The translations under genes were made by a program, and so were the position numbers. Of a stretch of 64,000 nt of DNA, positions 34,222-44,405 are shown piece after piece; positions within the stretch are counted from its first letter, which is position 1, and each line of letters starts with the position of its first letter. The notes below the pieces were generated by a model. It was not told the origin of the DNA and searched no databases. It was given only the letters and a program-made list of their open reading frames with translations. Source of the stretch: Nonlabens sp. YIK11 (GTDB taxonomy: Bacteria > Bacteroidota > Bacteroidia > Flavobacteriales > Flavobacteriaceae); the NCBI RefSeq assembly GCF_001413925.1, contig NZ_LBMJ01000001.1, positions 806,001 to 870,000 on the forward strand, read 5' to 3'.

Positions 34222-34905
34222 TTAGGCCATTCGCTCTTTCCACAAAAACTTTCCAAAATCAAAGACAGCATCTAGTGGTGTGTTATCAAAAACATCAAAA
34301 ATGGTATTGACCGACTTCTCGATCGCCATATCTGTTTTCTCAAAACCAGCACTGTCGTCGTCCATCCAGAATTTGAGTAGGAATAACATTTGAACCCATG
34401 CACCTTCGCTATATATAGTTTCAGAGCGTTCCAAAAGGATGTTGGTCTTGTTCTCATTACGATCCTGAATCAATTCTTTGGCAAAACCTTTCACGTGTTT
34501 GCGCAAACCTTTAAGCTGTTCCATCTTGCTCATCATGTGCTGGTTCTCTTGCAATGCAAACAGGACATAACTGCGGTTGAGTGTTAATAATTCAAAGAAC
34601 GTATAGAAAAAGGTGAGCATTTTCTCACGGTTGGAAAAGCTGTGGTAATCCTCGCTTTTATGAGCCACATCCATGGTCATGGTAAAGAAGGTATTCCAGA
34701 TCTCTTTGCGTAAACCTTCAAAACTTCCAAAAAAACCGTAGAAATCGGCTTCAGTCATGTTGTTATCCTTAGCAAATTTGAACACACTTTTAGGAGTCTT
34801 CTCATGCTCAAGCACGTATTCCATATAAGCGGTAATCACATCTTGACGATTGATTTCCTTTTTTTGGGTCGTCTTTTTTGTAGTCGTTTTCTTCACAGTC
34901 GCCAT
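34222..34905 (-). CDS. TetR-like protein adjacent to AarF
   Basis: 227 residues. A lysine/threonine-rich start (VKKTTTKKTTQKK) precedes a HTH-like segment (DVITAYMEYVLEHEKTPKSVFKFAKDNNMTEADFYGFFGSF), in which the usual TetR DNA-binding helices are recognisable but shortened. The C-terminal two-thirds is a helical ligand-binding-type domain. It may not bind DNA normally, since the usual TetR recognition motif is poor. It lies 157 bp upstream of the AarF kinase gene on the same strand; a linked function is inferred. Confidence 0.7.
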   Translation of the reverse strand: MATVKKTTTKKTTQKKEINRQDVITAYMEYVLEHEKTPKSVFKFAKDNNMTEADFYGFFGSFEGLRKEIWNTFFTMTMDVAHKSEDYHSFSNREKMLTFFYTFFELLTLNRSYVLFALQENQHMMSKMEQLKGLRKHVKGFAKELIQDRNENKTNILLERSETIYSEGAWVQMLFLLKFWMDDDSAGFEKTDMAIEKSVNTIFDVFDNTPLDAVFDFGKFLWKERMA

Positions 34906-35043
34906 AATATCAATTCTTTAGGTAAAGATACAGTCTGTTTAATGTTTCTGCATATTTTATTAAACAAAACTGTGTTAAGATTAAGTCGTTAAAAGTGCAT
35001 ATAAATTGCAGTGCACTGTATCATTTTTAAAACGGTTCTACAA

Positions 35044-35077
35044 AAAAACCGCCTTTCAAATAAGAAAGGCGGTTTTT
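35044..35077 (-). terminator. Terminator of the YwqK-like gene
   Basis: AAAAACCGCCTTTC/GAAAGGCGGTTTTT perfect 14-bp stem with a six-base loop; symmetric, so it could work for both strands. The rest of 34906-35097 shows no gene. Confidence 0.88.
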
Positions 35078-35097
35078 ACTAAATGTGTTTTTACCAA

Positions 35098-35454
35098 TTA
35101 CGGCTTGTTGCTTGCTACTGGATCTTTATCGATCCACGTGTTTACAGATGCAATCTGGTTGTTTTGGTAATCAACCTCAGTCAATTCATCACCGTTCCAG
35201 ATAAACCATTTTCCAGTTTTCTTACCGTTATCGAATTCTGCCTGCGCTGTCTTCTGGCCTTCTTTGTTGTAGCTTATCCACTCACCGTGTCGTTTGTTGT
35301 TCAGGAAAAAGCCTTGTTGGGCTATGGTTCCATCTTCGTGGAAATAAGTTGCCGCAATCTTGCCATCTTTTAACTGGTCAAATTTGGGCTTAACTTCTTG
35401 TGCAAATGTGATCATGCTTAACATCATCACAGATAGGATCAATAAATTCTTCAT
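35098..35454 (-). CDS. Exported MORN/YwqK-like repeat protein
   Basis: 118 residues from the ATG at 35454; an upstream frame to 35553 has no conserved start and adds a non-coding-like tail. Signal peptide MKNLLILSVMMLSMITFAQ (1-19). Mature part holds MORN-variant repeats: GKIAATYFHEDGTIAQQGFF, KRHGEWISYNKEGQKTAQAEF, KKTGKWFIWNGDELTEVDY. Such repeats are common in flavobacterial secreted proteins and are sometimes called toxin-antitoxin YwqK. Specific role unknown. Confidence 0.75.
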   Translation of the reverse strand: MKNLLILSVMMLSMITFAQEVKPKFDQLKDGKIAATYFHEDGTIAQQGFFLNNKRHGEWISYNKEGQKTAQAEFDNGKKTGKWFIWNGDELTEVDYQNNQIASVNTWIDKDPVASNKP

Positions 35455-35655
35455 AGTTATGCCGTTTAATTCATTCAAATTTAAACATAAATATACATTA
35501 AATACATCATTAGATAACATTAAATTTACATTACGTATACAAACCGCTGACAATCAACAGTTAAACATAAATATTAAACACCGTTAAATAGGGTTTTGAA
35601 CTATTTTGGTAGCTATTCTCTGTATGTTTAAGCTATAAAATGGGTAGAATCGGCT

Positions 35656-35663
35656 TATTTTTG
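35656..35663 (+). promoter_or_regulatory. -7 element for aspS
   Basis: TATTTTTG matches TAnnTTTG, 23 bp before the aspS ATG. No good -33. Confidence 0.5.
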
Positions 35664-35686
35664 CAGGCTTATTACAAGAATTAATT

Positions 35687-37435
35687 ATGTACAGATCACA
35701 CGATTGTGGCAGCTTGCGCTCCAGCGATATCAATAAGGAAGTTACACTTGCCGGTTGGGTTCAAAAGAGCCGCGATAAAGGATTCATGGTTTGGGTAGAT
35801 TTAAGAGATCGATACGGCATCACGCAATTGATCTTTGATGAAGAACGTTCCGACAAAGCTGTACTCGAACAAGCTCAAAAACTAGGACGCGAGTTTGTGA
35901 TCCAGGTCAAAGGAACCGTTATTGAACGTGAATCTAAAAACGACAAAATGCCTACTGGCGATGTCGAGATTCTTGTAAACGAACTCAAAGTATTGAGCGA
36001 GTCAAAAACGCCGCCTTTTACCATAGAGGATAAAACCGATGGTGGTGAGGAACTGCGTATGAAATACCGTTATCTGGATATACGTCGCAATCCTGTGCGT
36101 GAGAATCTGATCTTCCGTTCCAAGGTTGCCATGGAGGTGCGCAATTTCCTTGCAGGTAAAGATTTTGTTGAGGTGGAAACACCAGTGCTGATCAAATCCA
36201 CTCCAGAAGGTGCCCGTGATTTTGTGGTGCCATCCAGAATGAATGAAGGCCAATTTTATGCCCTACCACAATCGCCACAAACCTTTAAGCAACTGCTTAT
36301 GGTAGGTGGATTGGACAAATATTTCCAGATCGTGAAATGCTTTAGGGATGAGGATTTGCGAGCAGATCGCCAGCCAGAGTTTACGCAAATTGACTGCGAG
36401 ATGTCCTTTGTAGAGCAGGAAGATGTGCTCAATATTTTTGAAGAGATGACACGCCACTTGCTTAAAAAAGTGAAAAATGTGGATGTGACAGAATTTCCTC
36501 GCATGACCTACCAGCAGGCGATGGAGAAGTACGGTAACGATAAACCAGACATTCGTTTTGGGATGGAGTTTGGAGATATTTCCGCTTTCGCGAAAGCGAG
36601 AGACTTCAAAATCTTCAATGAAGCCGAATTAGTTGTCGCCATCGCAGTTCCTAGCGGTGCATCCATGACTAGAAAGGAAATCGACGGATTGATCGACTGG
36701 GTAAAGCGCCCACAGGTAGGCGCTATGGGAATGGTCTATGCCAAATACAACGAAGACGGTACTTTCAAGTCCAGTGTTGACAAGTTTTACAATCAGGAAG
36801 ATCTTGCTCAATGGGCTGAAGCCACTGGCGCACAACCAGGCGATTTGATATGTGTACTTTCTGGACCAGCTAACAAAACTAGAGCGCAATTGAGTGCCCT
36901 AAGAATGGAAATGGCAGAGCGTCTAGGCCTAAGAAAAGCCGATGAATTTGCTCCATTATGGGTAGTGGATTTCCCATTGCTGGAATGGGATGAAGAAACC
37001 AACCGCTACCACGCGATGCACCATCCATTTACATCGCCCAAACCAGAAGATATCGAGAAACTATCAACAGATCCTGGAAATGTGAGAGCAAATGCCTACG
37101 ACCTTGTCCTTAACGGTAACGAGATAGGTGGCGGATCTGTAAGGATATTTGATAAAAAACTGCAGTCTTTGATGTTTGATCATCTAGGATTCACACCAGA
37201 AGAAGCTCGAGCGCAATTTGGCTTTTTGATGGATGCTTTTGAATATGGAGCGCCACCGCACGCAGGACTGGCTTTTGGCTTTGACCGATTGGTGTCCATT
37301 TTAGGTGGTCAGGAAACCATACGTGATTTTATCGCGTTCCCTAAAAACAATAATGGCCGTGATGTCATGATTGACGCACCATCAAAAATTGACGATGAGC
37401 AGTTGAAGGAACTTAACTTGAAAGTGACCGTCTAA
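35687..37435 (+). CDS. aspS: Aspartyl-tRNA synthetase
   Basis: Charges tRNA-Asp. 582 residues, the bacterial type. N-terminal OB fold ([27 protein letters not shown]), then class II core: motif 1 and 2 regions [10 protein letters not shown] and [23 protein letters not shown], the GAD domain in the middle, and motif 3 [13 protein letters not shown] near the end. The ATG at 35687 gives [12 protein letters not shown], the typical start. The palindrome copy lies in the GAD region and is read as ISAFAKARD. Confidence 0.97.
   Translation: MYRSHDCGSLRSSDINKEVTLAGWVQKSRDKGFMVWVDLRDRYGITQLIFDEERSDKAVLEQAQKLGREFVIQVKGTVIERESKNDKMPTGDVEILVNELKVLSESKTPPFTIEDKTDGGEELRMKYRYLDIRRNPVRENLIFRSKVAMEVRNFLAGKDFVEVETPVLIKSTPEGARDFVVPSRMNEGQFYALPQSPQTFKQLLMVGGLDKYFQIVKCFRDEDLRADRQPEFTQIDCEMSFVEQEDVLNIFEEMTRHLLKKVKNVDVTEFPRMTYQQAMEKYGNDKPDIRFGMEFGDISAFAKARDFKIFNEAELVVAIAVPSGASMTRKEIDGLIDWVKRPQVGAMGMVYAKYNEDGTFKSSVDKFYNQEDLAQWAEATGAQPGDLICVLSGPANKTRAQLSALRMEMAERLGLRKADEFAPLWVVDFPLLEWDEETNRYHAMHHPFTSPKPEDIEKLSTDPGNVRANAYDLVLNGNEIGGGSVRIFDKKLQSLMFDHLGFTPEEARAQFGFLMDAFEYGAPPHAGLAFGFDRLVSILGGQETIRDFIAFPKNNNGRDVMIDAPSKIDDEQLKELNLKVTV
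36583..36598. repeat. Interspersed palindrome in aspS
   Basis: CGCTTTCGCGAAAGCG, perfect. Read as A-F-A-K-A. Confidence 0.9.
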
Positions 37436-37453
37436 ATAAATCCAGAGCCTAAC

Positions 37454-37726
37454 TTGAACGCCACAAAATTTATTGGGATTCTTCTTCTATGCACGCTAGG
37501 TGTGATAGGATTGGGTTTTTATTTTGTGAATAATGGCGATCCTGTATTAGGGAACAAACTTGTCGGCTTTTCTACCTTGTTTATGTTTCTCATATTGATG
37601 CCTGCGTTTATTGTAGTGCGATACAAGAACAAGGATTTGTCAAAATTCAACTTCAATAACAAGAGTAAAGAAGAGCAGGAAGAGGAAGAAGATGAGGATT
37701 GGGATGATAAAAGCAGGTGGAACTAG
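37454..37726 (+). CDS. Small two-helix membrane protein
   Basis: 90 residues from a TTG start (18 bp after aspS). Two hydrophobic helices (FIGILLLCTLGVIGLGFYFV and LVGFSTLFMFLILMPAFIVV) are followed by a basic segment (RYKNKDLSKFNFNNK) and a very acidic tail (EEQEEEEDEDWDD). No family recognised. Probably co-transcribed with aspS. Its stop shares CTAG with the convergent tadA stop. Confidence 0.65.
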   Translation: MNATKFIGILLLCTLGVIGLGFYFVNNGDPVLGNKLVGFSTLFMFLILMPAFIVVRYKNKDLSKFNFNNKSKEEQEEEEDEDWDDKSRWN

Positions 37727-38172
37727 TTCAACCGTCTTCTAGCTTTAAAAAAATCATCCAGAATTTGCGAACATTCACTGGCTAAAATCCCATGGCTAAC
37801 TTGTGTTTTTGGGTGCAACTGCGTTCCCATTTTGCGATACCCGCGATGGTCATCACTGGCACCAAAGACGATTCTTGAAATTTGAGACCAGTACAAGGCG
37901 CCCGCACACATCTGGCAAGGCTCCAGCGTTACATACAGCGTGCAATCTTTTAAGTATTTACCACCTAGAAAACTGGATCCAGCGGTGATGGCTTGCATTT
38001 CGGCATGAGCCGTGACGTCTGTTAGGGTTTCTGTGAGGTTGTGACCTTTGGCGATGATGCGGTTATCGGTGACGATTACGGCACCCACAGGAATTTCTCC
38101 GCGATCCAGTGCAGCTTCTGCCTCTTGCAGGGCTTTCTTCATGAAAACGGCGTCGTCAAAAGGTTCTAGCAT
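37723..38172 (-). CDS. tadA: tRNA adenosine(34)/nucleoside deaminase
   Basis: Zinc-dependent deaminase that makes inosine at the wobble position of tRNA-Arg(ACG), or a related nucleoside deaminase. The ATG at 38172 (MLEPFDDAVFMKKAL) is chosen over the longer frame to 38259, since the family begins with this helix. 149 residues. Zinc site: HAEMQAI with the catalytic Glu, and PCQMCAGAL. It is divergent from dxs (106 bp apart), a common flavobacterial pair. Confidence 0.92.
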   Translation of the reverse strand: MLEPFDDAVFMKKALQEAEAALDRGEIPVGAVIVTDNRIIAKGHNLTETLTDVTAHAEMQAITAGSSFLGGKYLKDCTLYVTLEPCQMCAGALYWSQISRIVFGASDDHRGYRKMGTQLHPKTQVSHGILASECSQILDDFFKARRRLN

Positions 38173-38278
38173 GATATAAATGTACGTGTAATTACAACTT
38201 CCAACGGATTCTGAAATAAGAAATTCAAATTTCAGATAGGAGTTCGCATTCAGTTTCAATAAGAATTACCTTTGAATC

Positions 38279-40039
38279 ATGGCACAAAACCTACTTTCAC
38301 AGATTGATTCACCGGTTGATTTAAGACGCTTTCGCGAAAGCGAACTCCTCATTCTAGCTCAAGAATTGAGAGCGTTTATCATCGCCGCTGTGGCTGCAAA
38401 GGAAGGTCATCTGGGCGCTAGTTTGGGCGTTGTCGAGCTTACCATTGCATTACATTATGTGTTTGATACACCGCAAGATCTACTGGTTTGGGATGTAGGC
38501 CATCAGGCTTATGGGCATAAAATATTGACGGGTCGCCGCGATGTGTTTCACACCAATCGTGAACTAGGTGGCATTTCTGGATTCCCAAAGCGATCGGAAA
38601 GTGAGTACGATACCTTTGGTGTAGGTCACAGTTCTACAGCAATAAGCGCTGCGCTAGGTATGGCGATGGCGAGCCAGTTAAAAGCCGAATCCCACAAGCA
38701 TATTGCCGTGGTGGGCGATGCGAGTATTGCCAGCGGTATGGCCTTTGAGGCACTCAACCATGCTGGCGTGAGCGGTGCCGATTTGCTCGTGATTCTTAAT
38801 GACAATGCGATAGGGATTGATCCGGCGGTTGGTGCGCTCAAAGATTACTTGACTAAAACAAAAAGCGGTAAGGAAACAGGTCGCGATAACATTTTTGAAT
38901 CCCTCAATTTTGATTATTCAGGACCTATCGATGGTCATGATCTTCCAGCCTTAGTTAAGGAATTAGAAAGGCAAAAAACTCTCGATGGACCGCGACTGTT
39001 GCATGTGCGAACCACAAAAGGCAAAGGCCTCAAACAAGCCGAACTTGATCAAGTGCGGTACCATGCGCCTGGAAAGTTTGATAAAATTACCGGTGATATT
39101 CCTACCAAAGATGACAGTAAGTTACCGCCTAAGTTTCAGGATGTATTTGGGCATACGCTATTAGAACTGGCGCAACAAAATGAAAAGATCGTGGGAATCA
39201 CACCGGCGATGCCGACGGGTAGCTCCATGAAAATCATGATGGATGCGTTACCAGATCGTGCTTTTGATGTGGGCATTGCAGAGCAACATGCGGTGACGCT
39301 CGCAGCCGGAATGGCAGCCCAAGGACTGATTCCTTTTTGTAATATTTATTCCACCTTTTTACAGCGCGCCTACGATCAGGTGATCCATGATGTCGCATTG
39401 CAAAAGTTACCAGTCGTGTTTTGTCTGGACCGCGCTGGATTAGTGGGTCAAGACGGTGCGACACATCACGGTGCCTTCGATTTGGCCTTTCTTAATTGTA
39501 TTCCTGATTTGATTATCGCCGCACCCATGGACGCCATTGAATTGCGCGATATGATGTACACCGCACAATTGGGCTTGGACCTTCCTATTGCCATACGTTA
39601 TCCGCGAGGTCGCGGGTCTATTTTAGATTGGAAAAAGTCTTTTTCAAAATTGGAAATAGGACAATCTAGATTACTGCAAAAAGGGAAACAGGTTGCAGTG
39701 ATCAGTATAGGAACTATAGGCGTCATGGTTCAAGAATTGATCGGTTCAGAAAAGCTCGATATCACACATTTAGATTTGAGGTTCTTGAAGCCGTTGGATA
39801 AGAGTCAGCTGGATAGTCTTTTTGAAAATCATGATCATGTTATCACGATTGAGGATGGCACCATGGTAGGTGGAATGGGTAGTACTGTTGGAGATTACGC
39901 TTTCGCGAAAGCGTACAAAGGATCCATCCACAAACTAGGTTTACCAGATTCTTTTATAGAACAAGGTCCCACAAGCGACCTGCAACAAATAGCAGGAATC
40001 GATCGTGAGACCTTGTTGAGACTTATCAAAAGCCTTTAA
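38279..40039 (+). CDS. dxs: 1-deoxy-D-xylulose-5-phosphate synthase
   Basis: First enzyme of the MEP isoprenoid pathway; it condenses pyruvate and glyceraldehyde 3-phosphate with thiamine diphosphate. 586 residues, a bit shorter than E. coli (620). ThDP-binding GDASIASGMAFEALNHAG... ILNDN, VGHQAYGHKILTGR and the transketolase-central domain (DVGIAEQHAVTLAAGMA) are clear. It carries two palindrome copies: one at residues ~17-21 (LRRFRESELL, in place of the usual conserved LPESEL helix), one near the C-terminus (DYAFAKAYKG). Its stop abuts the stop of the convergent T9SS gene with no spacer. Confidence 0.95.
   Translation: MAQNLLSQIDSPVDLRRFRESELLILAQELRAFIIAAVAAKEGHLGASLGVVELTIALHYVFDTPQDLLVWDVGHQAYGHKILTGRRDVFHTNRELGGISGFPKRSESEYDTFGVGHSSTAISAALGMAMASQLKAESHKHIAVVGDASIASGMAFEALNHAGVSGADLLVILNDNAIGIDPAVGALKDYLTKTKSGKETGRDNIFESLNFDYSGPIDGHDLPALVKELERQKTLDGPRLLHVRTTKGKGLKQAELDQVRYHAPGKFDKITGDIPTKDDSKLPPKFQDVFGHTLLELAQQNEKIVGITPAMPTGSSMKIMMDALPDRAFDVGIAEQHAVTLAAGMAAQGLIPFCNIYSTFLQRAYDQVIHDVALQKLPVVFCLDRAGLVGQDGATHHGAFDLAFLNCIPDLIIAAPMDAIELRDMMYTAQLGLDLPIAIRYPRGRGSILDWKKSFSKLEIGQSRLLQKGKQVAVISIGTIGVMVQELIGSEKLDITHLDLRFLKPLDKSQLDSLFENHDHVITIEDGTMVGGMGSTVGDYAFAKAYKGSIHKLGLPDSFIEQGPTSDLQQIAGIDRETLLRLIKSL
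38327..38342. repeat. Interspersed palindrome in dxs (copy 1)
   Basis: CGCTTTCGCGAAAGCG, perfect. Read as R-F-R-E-S. Confidence 0.9.
39896..39915. repeat. Interspersed palindrome in dxs (copy 2)
   Basis: A 20-bp perfect palindrome with different outer arms (TACGC...GCGTA), so both arms changed together. Read as Y-A-F-A-K-A-Y. Confidence 0.9.
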
Positions 40040-42865
40040 TTACTCCTTGACGAATTTGACGGTCTGGTCAATGCCGTTGCCGCGCACCTTCAATAGATAC
40101 AATCCAGTGCTTAATCCAGAAACGTCAATGCGTTGACGGCTGGAAGACAAGGATTTCTTTTGCTGATACACTTGCTGACCATTAAGATTGAAAATGGTAA
40201 TATCTGCGTTGTTGTAGTTCAGCTTAGTAGAAATAAATATCTCTGAGGTAGCTTGAGTTGGAAACACTTTTAATTGATTTTCATCTATAGTCGCCGTTAT
40301 GCTGGCAGTATCTGCAGTGAACTTACCGGTGAACAAACCTCTTCCATGAGTGGTCGCTAGAACGGTATTGTCTGCAGTTCTTAAGTCTAAGTCGTAAACA
40401 GGAACATTAGTCATACCATTCATGGATGGTGTCCAGGTAGGACTTGCACTATCAAAATCAGTGGTGGAAAAAATACCTTGCTGAGTACCTATGATCACCT
40501 CATTAGGCACTAATGGGTTTCTCAAAATAGCTTTCACGGGTATATCAGGAAGGTTACCATCCTTTTGTGCCCAAGTTAGCCCGCCATCGTTGGTGAACCA
40601 CACGTTATTAACACCGTAGTTATGGAAGGTAACATAGATTTCCAATTCTGTCTCTCCAAACTCAATATCAGACACACTACCTAGAAAATCTGGACCTGTC
40701 AAGTTGGTCACCGTTCTTGCTGTGGAGGAATTTGCATTTGTAATTTTGAAAAATCTTGAATCTTGAGATCCAACAAATAATGTCGGGCTGCCGGTAGAAA
40801 AAGGTGATGCGGTCATCGCAGTAGGTCTTCCTTGAGAAATTGCTCCAGCTACTATTTCAGTACATTCAGCAGAACTGTCTCCTAATTGACATGCAGTGAT
40901 TGAGTTAGCACCACTTGATGTTCTGGAATTAGCAAAAAGAATATCAAAACGGCTATCAAGTTCTGCTACGTTGATAAAATCACCGTCGTTCTCGTCAGAT
41001 ATAAAGTAGCTAGAGCTCGATTGAGTTATTGGATATTCAAAATAGGCATGAGTTCTACTAGTATATCCTAGGATGGCATAACCGCCTTCATCATCTATTG
41101 CGCTGTAAGAACCATCACCTCCTAGAGGATCAAAAGATTGAGAAATTAATGGTCCTACGACTGACCTGTCTATCACAGGAGAACCATTATCCTGCGTTCC
41201 TCCTAAAAAATCATCTCCATCCTCAAAATCAACTTGGTTGATGTCACCATAGTAAAATTGTGTTACGTTATATCCAAAATTTCTGTTTTGAATATCATTT
41301 TCTGATAATACGCTCTTATTTAAATTTAAAGCCAAAGAAACACCACCATCAGAGCCTATTAAAGCTCTATTGACATTATTGGGTTGAAATGAGATTGCAT
41401 GAATGTCTGCATGAACGAAAGGTACATTTAATTGGTTCATGTTAGGATTTTGAGACCATTTTGACATTTGTTGCCAGGTGTCGCCGCCATTTCTCGTACG
41501 ATGAATGTTTATACCACCTACATAAACTTCGTCATCATTAGTTGGATTAACTTCAATAACTAAATCATAAAATGCCTGTCCTCTAGTAAAATCTGACGCT
41601 GGAATCCCATTATCTGCATCATCAGGTTCATTAAGATTGGAAAAAGTTGAGAATCCATTTTCTGTGACGAATATATCTGCTTGACCAGTTACATTAGCCA
41701 AAGCATAGATTTTGTCAGAATCCGTTGCAGAGGTTGCAATTTCTACGCGACTAGCTCCTGCAATATTTTGAGCTAAACTCCATGTTGTTCCATTTACACT
41801 TCTGTAAATCCTACCACCACCAGTGTTGATCCCTGGACTATTAATGGAACCCATATATAAAGTTCCATCCGCTGAAAGCTCAAAATCGTTAGGTATAACT
41901 GGGAATCTCCCATCTTCTGTAAATATCTTTAAAATAGCGCTTTCGTTTCTAGCCCAATTTTGACCGTTATCTATACTGCGATAAATACCTGCATTGCGTA
42001 AGCCTAAAAAATTTACCGGGTTTTGAGTGCTGAAATTGGGGCTAGAATATAGACTTGCTCCAACAGCGACATATACTTCAGTTGTGCCACTAACATCTCT
42101 TGCAATAATATCATTTATATGAAAAATTCCAGCTTTAAATAAAGATTCATCATTACTCGTACTTTCATCACCCGCGACTTCAATTTCTACATTTTCCCAG
42201 TTGACTCCACCATCTATACTTCTATAGAGTCCACTACCTATTGCAGCGCCATCTGTATATTGCTCTCCAGTACCTATATATATTGTCTGGGAATCGTTAG
42301 GATCTATTGCATATGCACTTACACTCAAATTCGCAGCCAATCCAGAGACAATACTCCATTGACTTGTCAAGCTATTGATATTGTTATTTACCCATAGACC
42401 ACCACCTACGCCACCAGCAAATACTCTATTATAGTCCACACCATCACCATTATTGTCACCGACGTCGTTTGGATCAAAAAACACTACTCTTGTACGACCA
42501 CCAACATTTAGAGGGCCACGCTCTATCCACGGTGATGTAACTGAGCCAGGACTTGCTTTTTGTTGAATTAAATTAACGTCATAAGGTTCAACTTTAAAAG
42601 GTGTAGGATACCCAAGATCTGGATTCATGGTGAGCTCCCAAAGTCTTTCATTGTAAGCGTTAGGAGGAAGGCCTAATTTCTTTCTCTCGGTTTTAGTGAG
42701 GTTTTTTGTTTCATTGAATGGCGATTCTGCAAGAAAATTTCTGTGTTTATCACGTTTTTGTTTCATCACATCGATTTCTCCGTCATTAGAGGAAAAATCG
42801 ATAAGTAAGAAAGTAACAAAAGCTACTAACGCAACAGAAACGAACGCGAGAATAATTTTTTTCAT
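40040..42865 (-). CDS. T9SS-secreted beta-propeller (BNR/VPS10-like) protein
   Basis: 941 residues. A signal peptide-like hydrophobic start (MKKIILAFVSVALVAFVTFLL) leads into a large region with repeated SIDGGVNWENV-, DNGQNWARN-, GGDTWQQM- and DGGLTWAQKD-type Asp-box turns, typical of BNR/sortilin-like propellers. The last ~75 residues (LKVFPTQATSEIFIS... ISTGLYLLKVRGNG) are a type A type IX secretion sorting domain, with the GLYLLKV motif and C-terminal VKFVKE. So the protein is exported and likely surface-attached. Ligand unknown. Confidence 0.87.
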   Translation of the reverse strand: MKKIILAFVSVALVAFVTFLLIDFSSNDGEIDVMKQKRDKHRNFLAESPFNETKNLTKTERKKLGLPPNAYNERLWELTMNPDLGYPTPFKVEPYDVNLIQQKASPGSVTSPWIERGPLNVGGRTRVVFFDPNDVGDNNGDGVDYNRVFAGGVGGGLWVNNNINSLTSQWSIVSGLAANLSVSAYAIDPNDSQTIYIGTGEQYTDGAAIGSGLYRSIDGGVNWENVEIEVAGDESTSNDESLFKAGIFHINDIIARDVSGTTEVYVAVGASLYSSPNFSTQNPVNFLGLRNAGIYRSIDNGQNWARNESAILKIFTEDGRFPVIPNDFELSADGTLYMGSINSPGINTGGGRIYRSVNGTTWSLAQNIAGASRVEIATSATDSDKIYALANVTGQADIFVTENGFSTFSNLNEPDDADNGIPASDFTRGQAFYDLVIEVNPTNDDEVYVGGINIHRTRNGGDTWQQMSKWSQNPNMNQLNVPFVHADIHAISFQPNNVNRALIGSDGGVSLALNLNKSVLSENDIQNRNFGYNVTQFYYGDINQVDFEDGDDFLGGTQDNGSPVIDRSVVGPLISQSFDPLGGDGSYSAIDDEGGYAILGYTSRTHAYFEYPITQSSSSYFISDENDGDFINVAELDSRFDILFANSRTSSGANSITACQLGDSSAECTEIVAGAISQGRPTAMTASPFSTGSPTLFVGSQDSRFFKITNANSSTARTVTNLTGPDFLGSVSDIEFGETELEIYVTFHNYGVNNVWFTNDGGLTWAQKDGNLPDIPVKAILRNPLVPNEVIIGTQQGIFSTTDFDSASPTWTPSMNGMTNVPVYDLDLRTADNTVLATTHGRGLFTGKFTADTASITATIDENQLKVFPTQATSEIFISTKLNYNNADITIFNLNGQQVYQQKKSLSSSRQRIDVSGLSTGLYLLKVRGNGIDQTVKFVKE

Positions 42866-42923
42866 TTGTAAATTTTATTATTTAAAGGTACGGGAATGGT
42901 ATGGTCTCAGTTTTATGATAATC

Positions 42924-44252
42924 TTAAATTTTCCCGTTGATGATGTGAAATAATCGGGAAGATTTGGTATCAGTGAGTGATGCCACATAACAGCAAGCCG
43001 CTAGTAATCTGTCGTATAGACCTTCTGAAACTAATGCGGATGCGGGTAAAATTTCCAAAATCAATCGATCGTAACTGGAGACTTGACCATTCAAATGATT
43101 GACACTCGCTGTGATTACGGCGTCAAGGATAGACGTCAATATCTTGTATCCCGCAATTTCCTTCTCCACTACATCTGGATGGCGGTACAGTTGCTCTCTA
43201 GTAATGGAAAGTATATCCTCAATTTGTGGCTTGAACCTGGACAAATCTGTAAGAGATGTAGTGAGACTGCCATCCAATAGAGCATTTTGCCTGTCCATAA
43301 ATACATTGACGCAATCCGTAATTAGGCTACCAATGGCTAGAGATCTTAAATATGCGATGCGATCTGCCGTGGTGGTCAGAGCCGTGTAGGTGTCCGTTTT
43401 TATGTTGTCTCGTACGAGATTGATGAGCAGTTCCAGCGCATGATCTTCGGCAATGTGGCCTAAGTTGATGGCATCTTCAAAATCAATAATAGTGTAGCAA
43501 ATATCATCTGCAGCCTCAACCAGGTAGGTCAATGGATGGCGATGAAATGGCTGATTCTCATCTGTGGAATTAAGTCCTAGTTCTAGAGCGACATCGTTGA
43601 AATGTTCCACATCTGCCTGGAAAATTCCATATTTCTTTTGAGATATGTGTGTGGTGGGCTTCTTTGGCAAAGACTCTTTCGGGTATTTCACAAAGGCTCC
43701 TAAGGTCGCATAAGAAAGTCTAAGACCACCTGGCGATCCAGCTACCGTTTTGTTAAGCAGGTGATATCCATTGGCATTTCCTTCAAAATCAAGCAGGTCT
43801 TGTTGTTGCTTTCGCGAAAGCGAACTCATCAAAGCATTTCCCTTCTCACTGGCAAAATAACTGCCTATAGCCTTTTCACCACTGTGACCGAAGGGTGGAT
43901 TTCCTATATCGTGAGCCAGCGCTGCTGCTGCCACAATGGCGCCAAAATCCTGATGCTGGTACCCGTTTTCCTGTAATTCTGGATGCTTTTCCAGCAGGTG
44001 CTTTCCAGCCATACGACCCAAGGATCGCCCTACTACCGAAACCTCTAGGCTATGCGTCAACCTTGTATGCACAAAACCCGTCTGGCTTAAAGGAATTACC
44101 TGCGTTTTATCCTGCAGACTGCGGAACTGTGAGGAAAAAATAATACGGTCATAATCCACCTCAAAACCCAGTCGCAAATCGTCCTGATCCTTTCTGTCCC
44201 TGGGCGTGGTGTCGCCATGTTTTTTAAGAGAAAGGAGCTGTAGCCAGTTCAT
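42924..44252 (-). CDS. dgt: Deoxyguanosinetriphosphate triphosphohydrolase-like protein
   Basis: HD-domain enzyme that cleaves dNTPs to nucleoside and tripolyphosphate. 442 residues. The metal residues are seen in THSLEVSVVGRSLG (His) and AHDIGNPPFGHSGE (H-D pair), with the conserved SQFRSLQDKTQVIPL at the start (residues ~36-50). The palindrome copy gives MSSLSRKQQQ in the insert after the HD motif. The gene is preceded by TATATTGC on its strand rather than a good promoter. Confidence 0.9.
   Translation of the reverse strand: MNWLQLLSLKKHGDTTPRDRKDQDDLRLGFEVDYDRIIFSSQFRSLQDKTQVIPLSQTGFVHTRLTHSLEVSVVGRSLGRMAGKHLLEKHPELQENGYQHQDFGAIVAAAALAHDIGNPPFGHSGEKAIGSYFASEKGNALMSSLSRKQQQDLLDFEGNANGYHLLNKTVAGSPGGLRLSYATLGAFVKYPKESLPKKPTTHISQKKYGIFQADVEHFNDVALELGLNSTDENQPFHRHPLTYLVEAADDICYTIIDFEDAINLGHIAEDHALELLINLVRDNIKTDTYTALTTTADRIAYLRSLAIGSLITDCVNVFMDRQNALLDGSLTTSLTDLSRFKPQIEDILSITREQLYRHPDVVEKEIAGYKILTSILDAVITASVNHLNGQVSSYDRLILEILPASALVSEGLYDRLLAACCYVASLTDTKSSRLFHIINGKI
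43808..43821. repeat. Interspersed palindrome in dgt
   Basis: GCTTTCGCGAAAGC, perfect core. Read in the third frame as S-L-S-R-K. Confidence 0.9.
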
Positions 44253-44405
44253 ATTATTTTTTGTTGCAATATAAGTACCATAAGGTAAATGAAGGGCATA
44301 ACATGGCTTAACCGTTTCTTAACAATCCCGATCATAAAGCTAATACTGTAATAACCTATCCAAGTGCATTAAGATTGTTTTTTTGTAACCTCAAAACGAA
44401 GCGTA

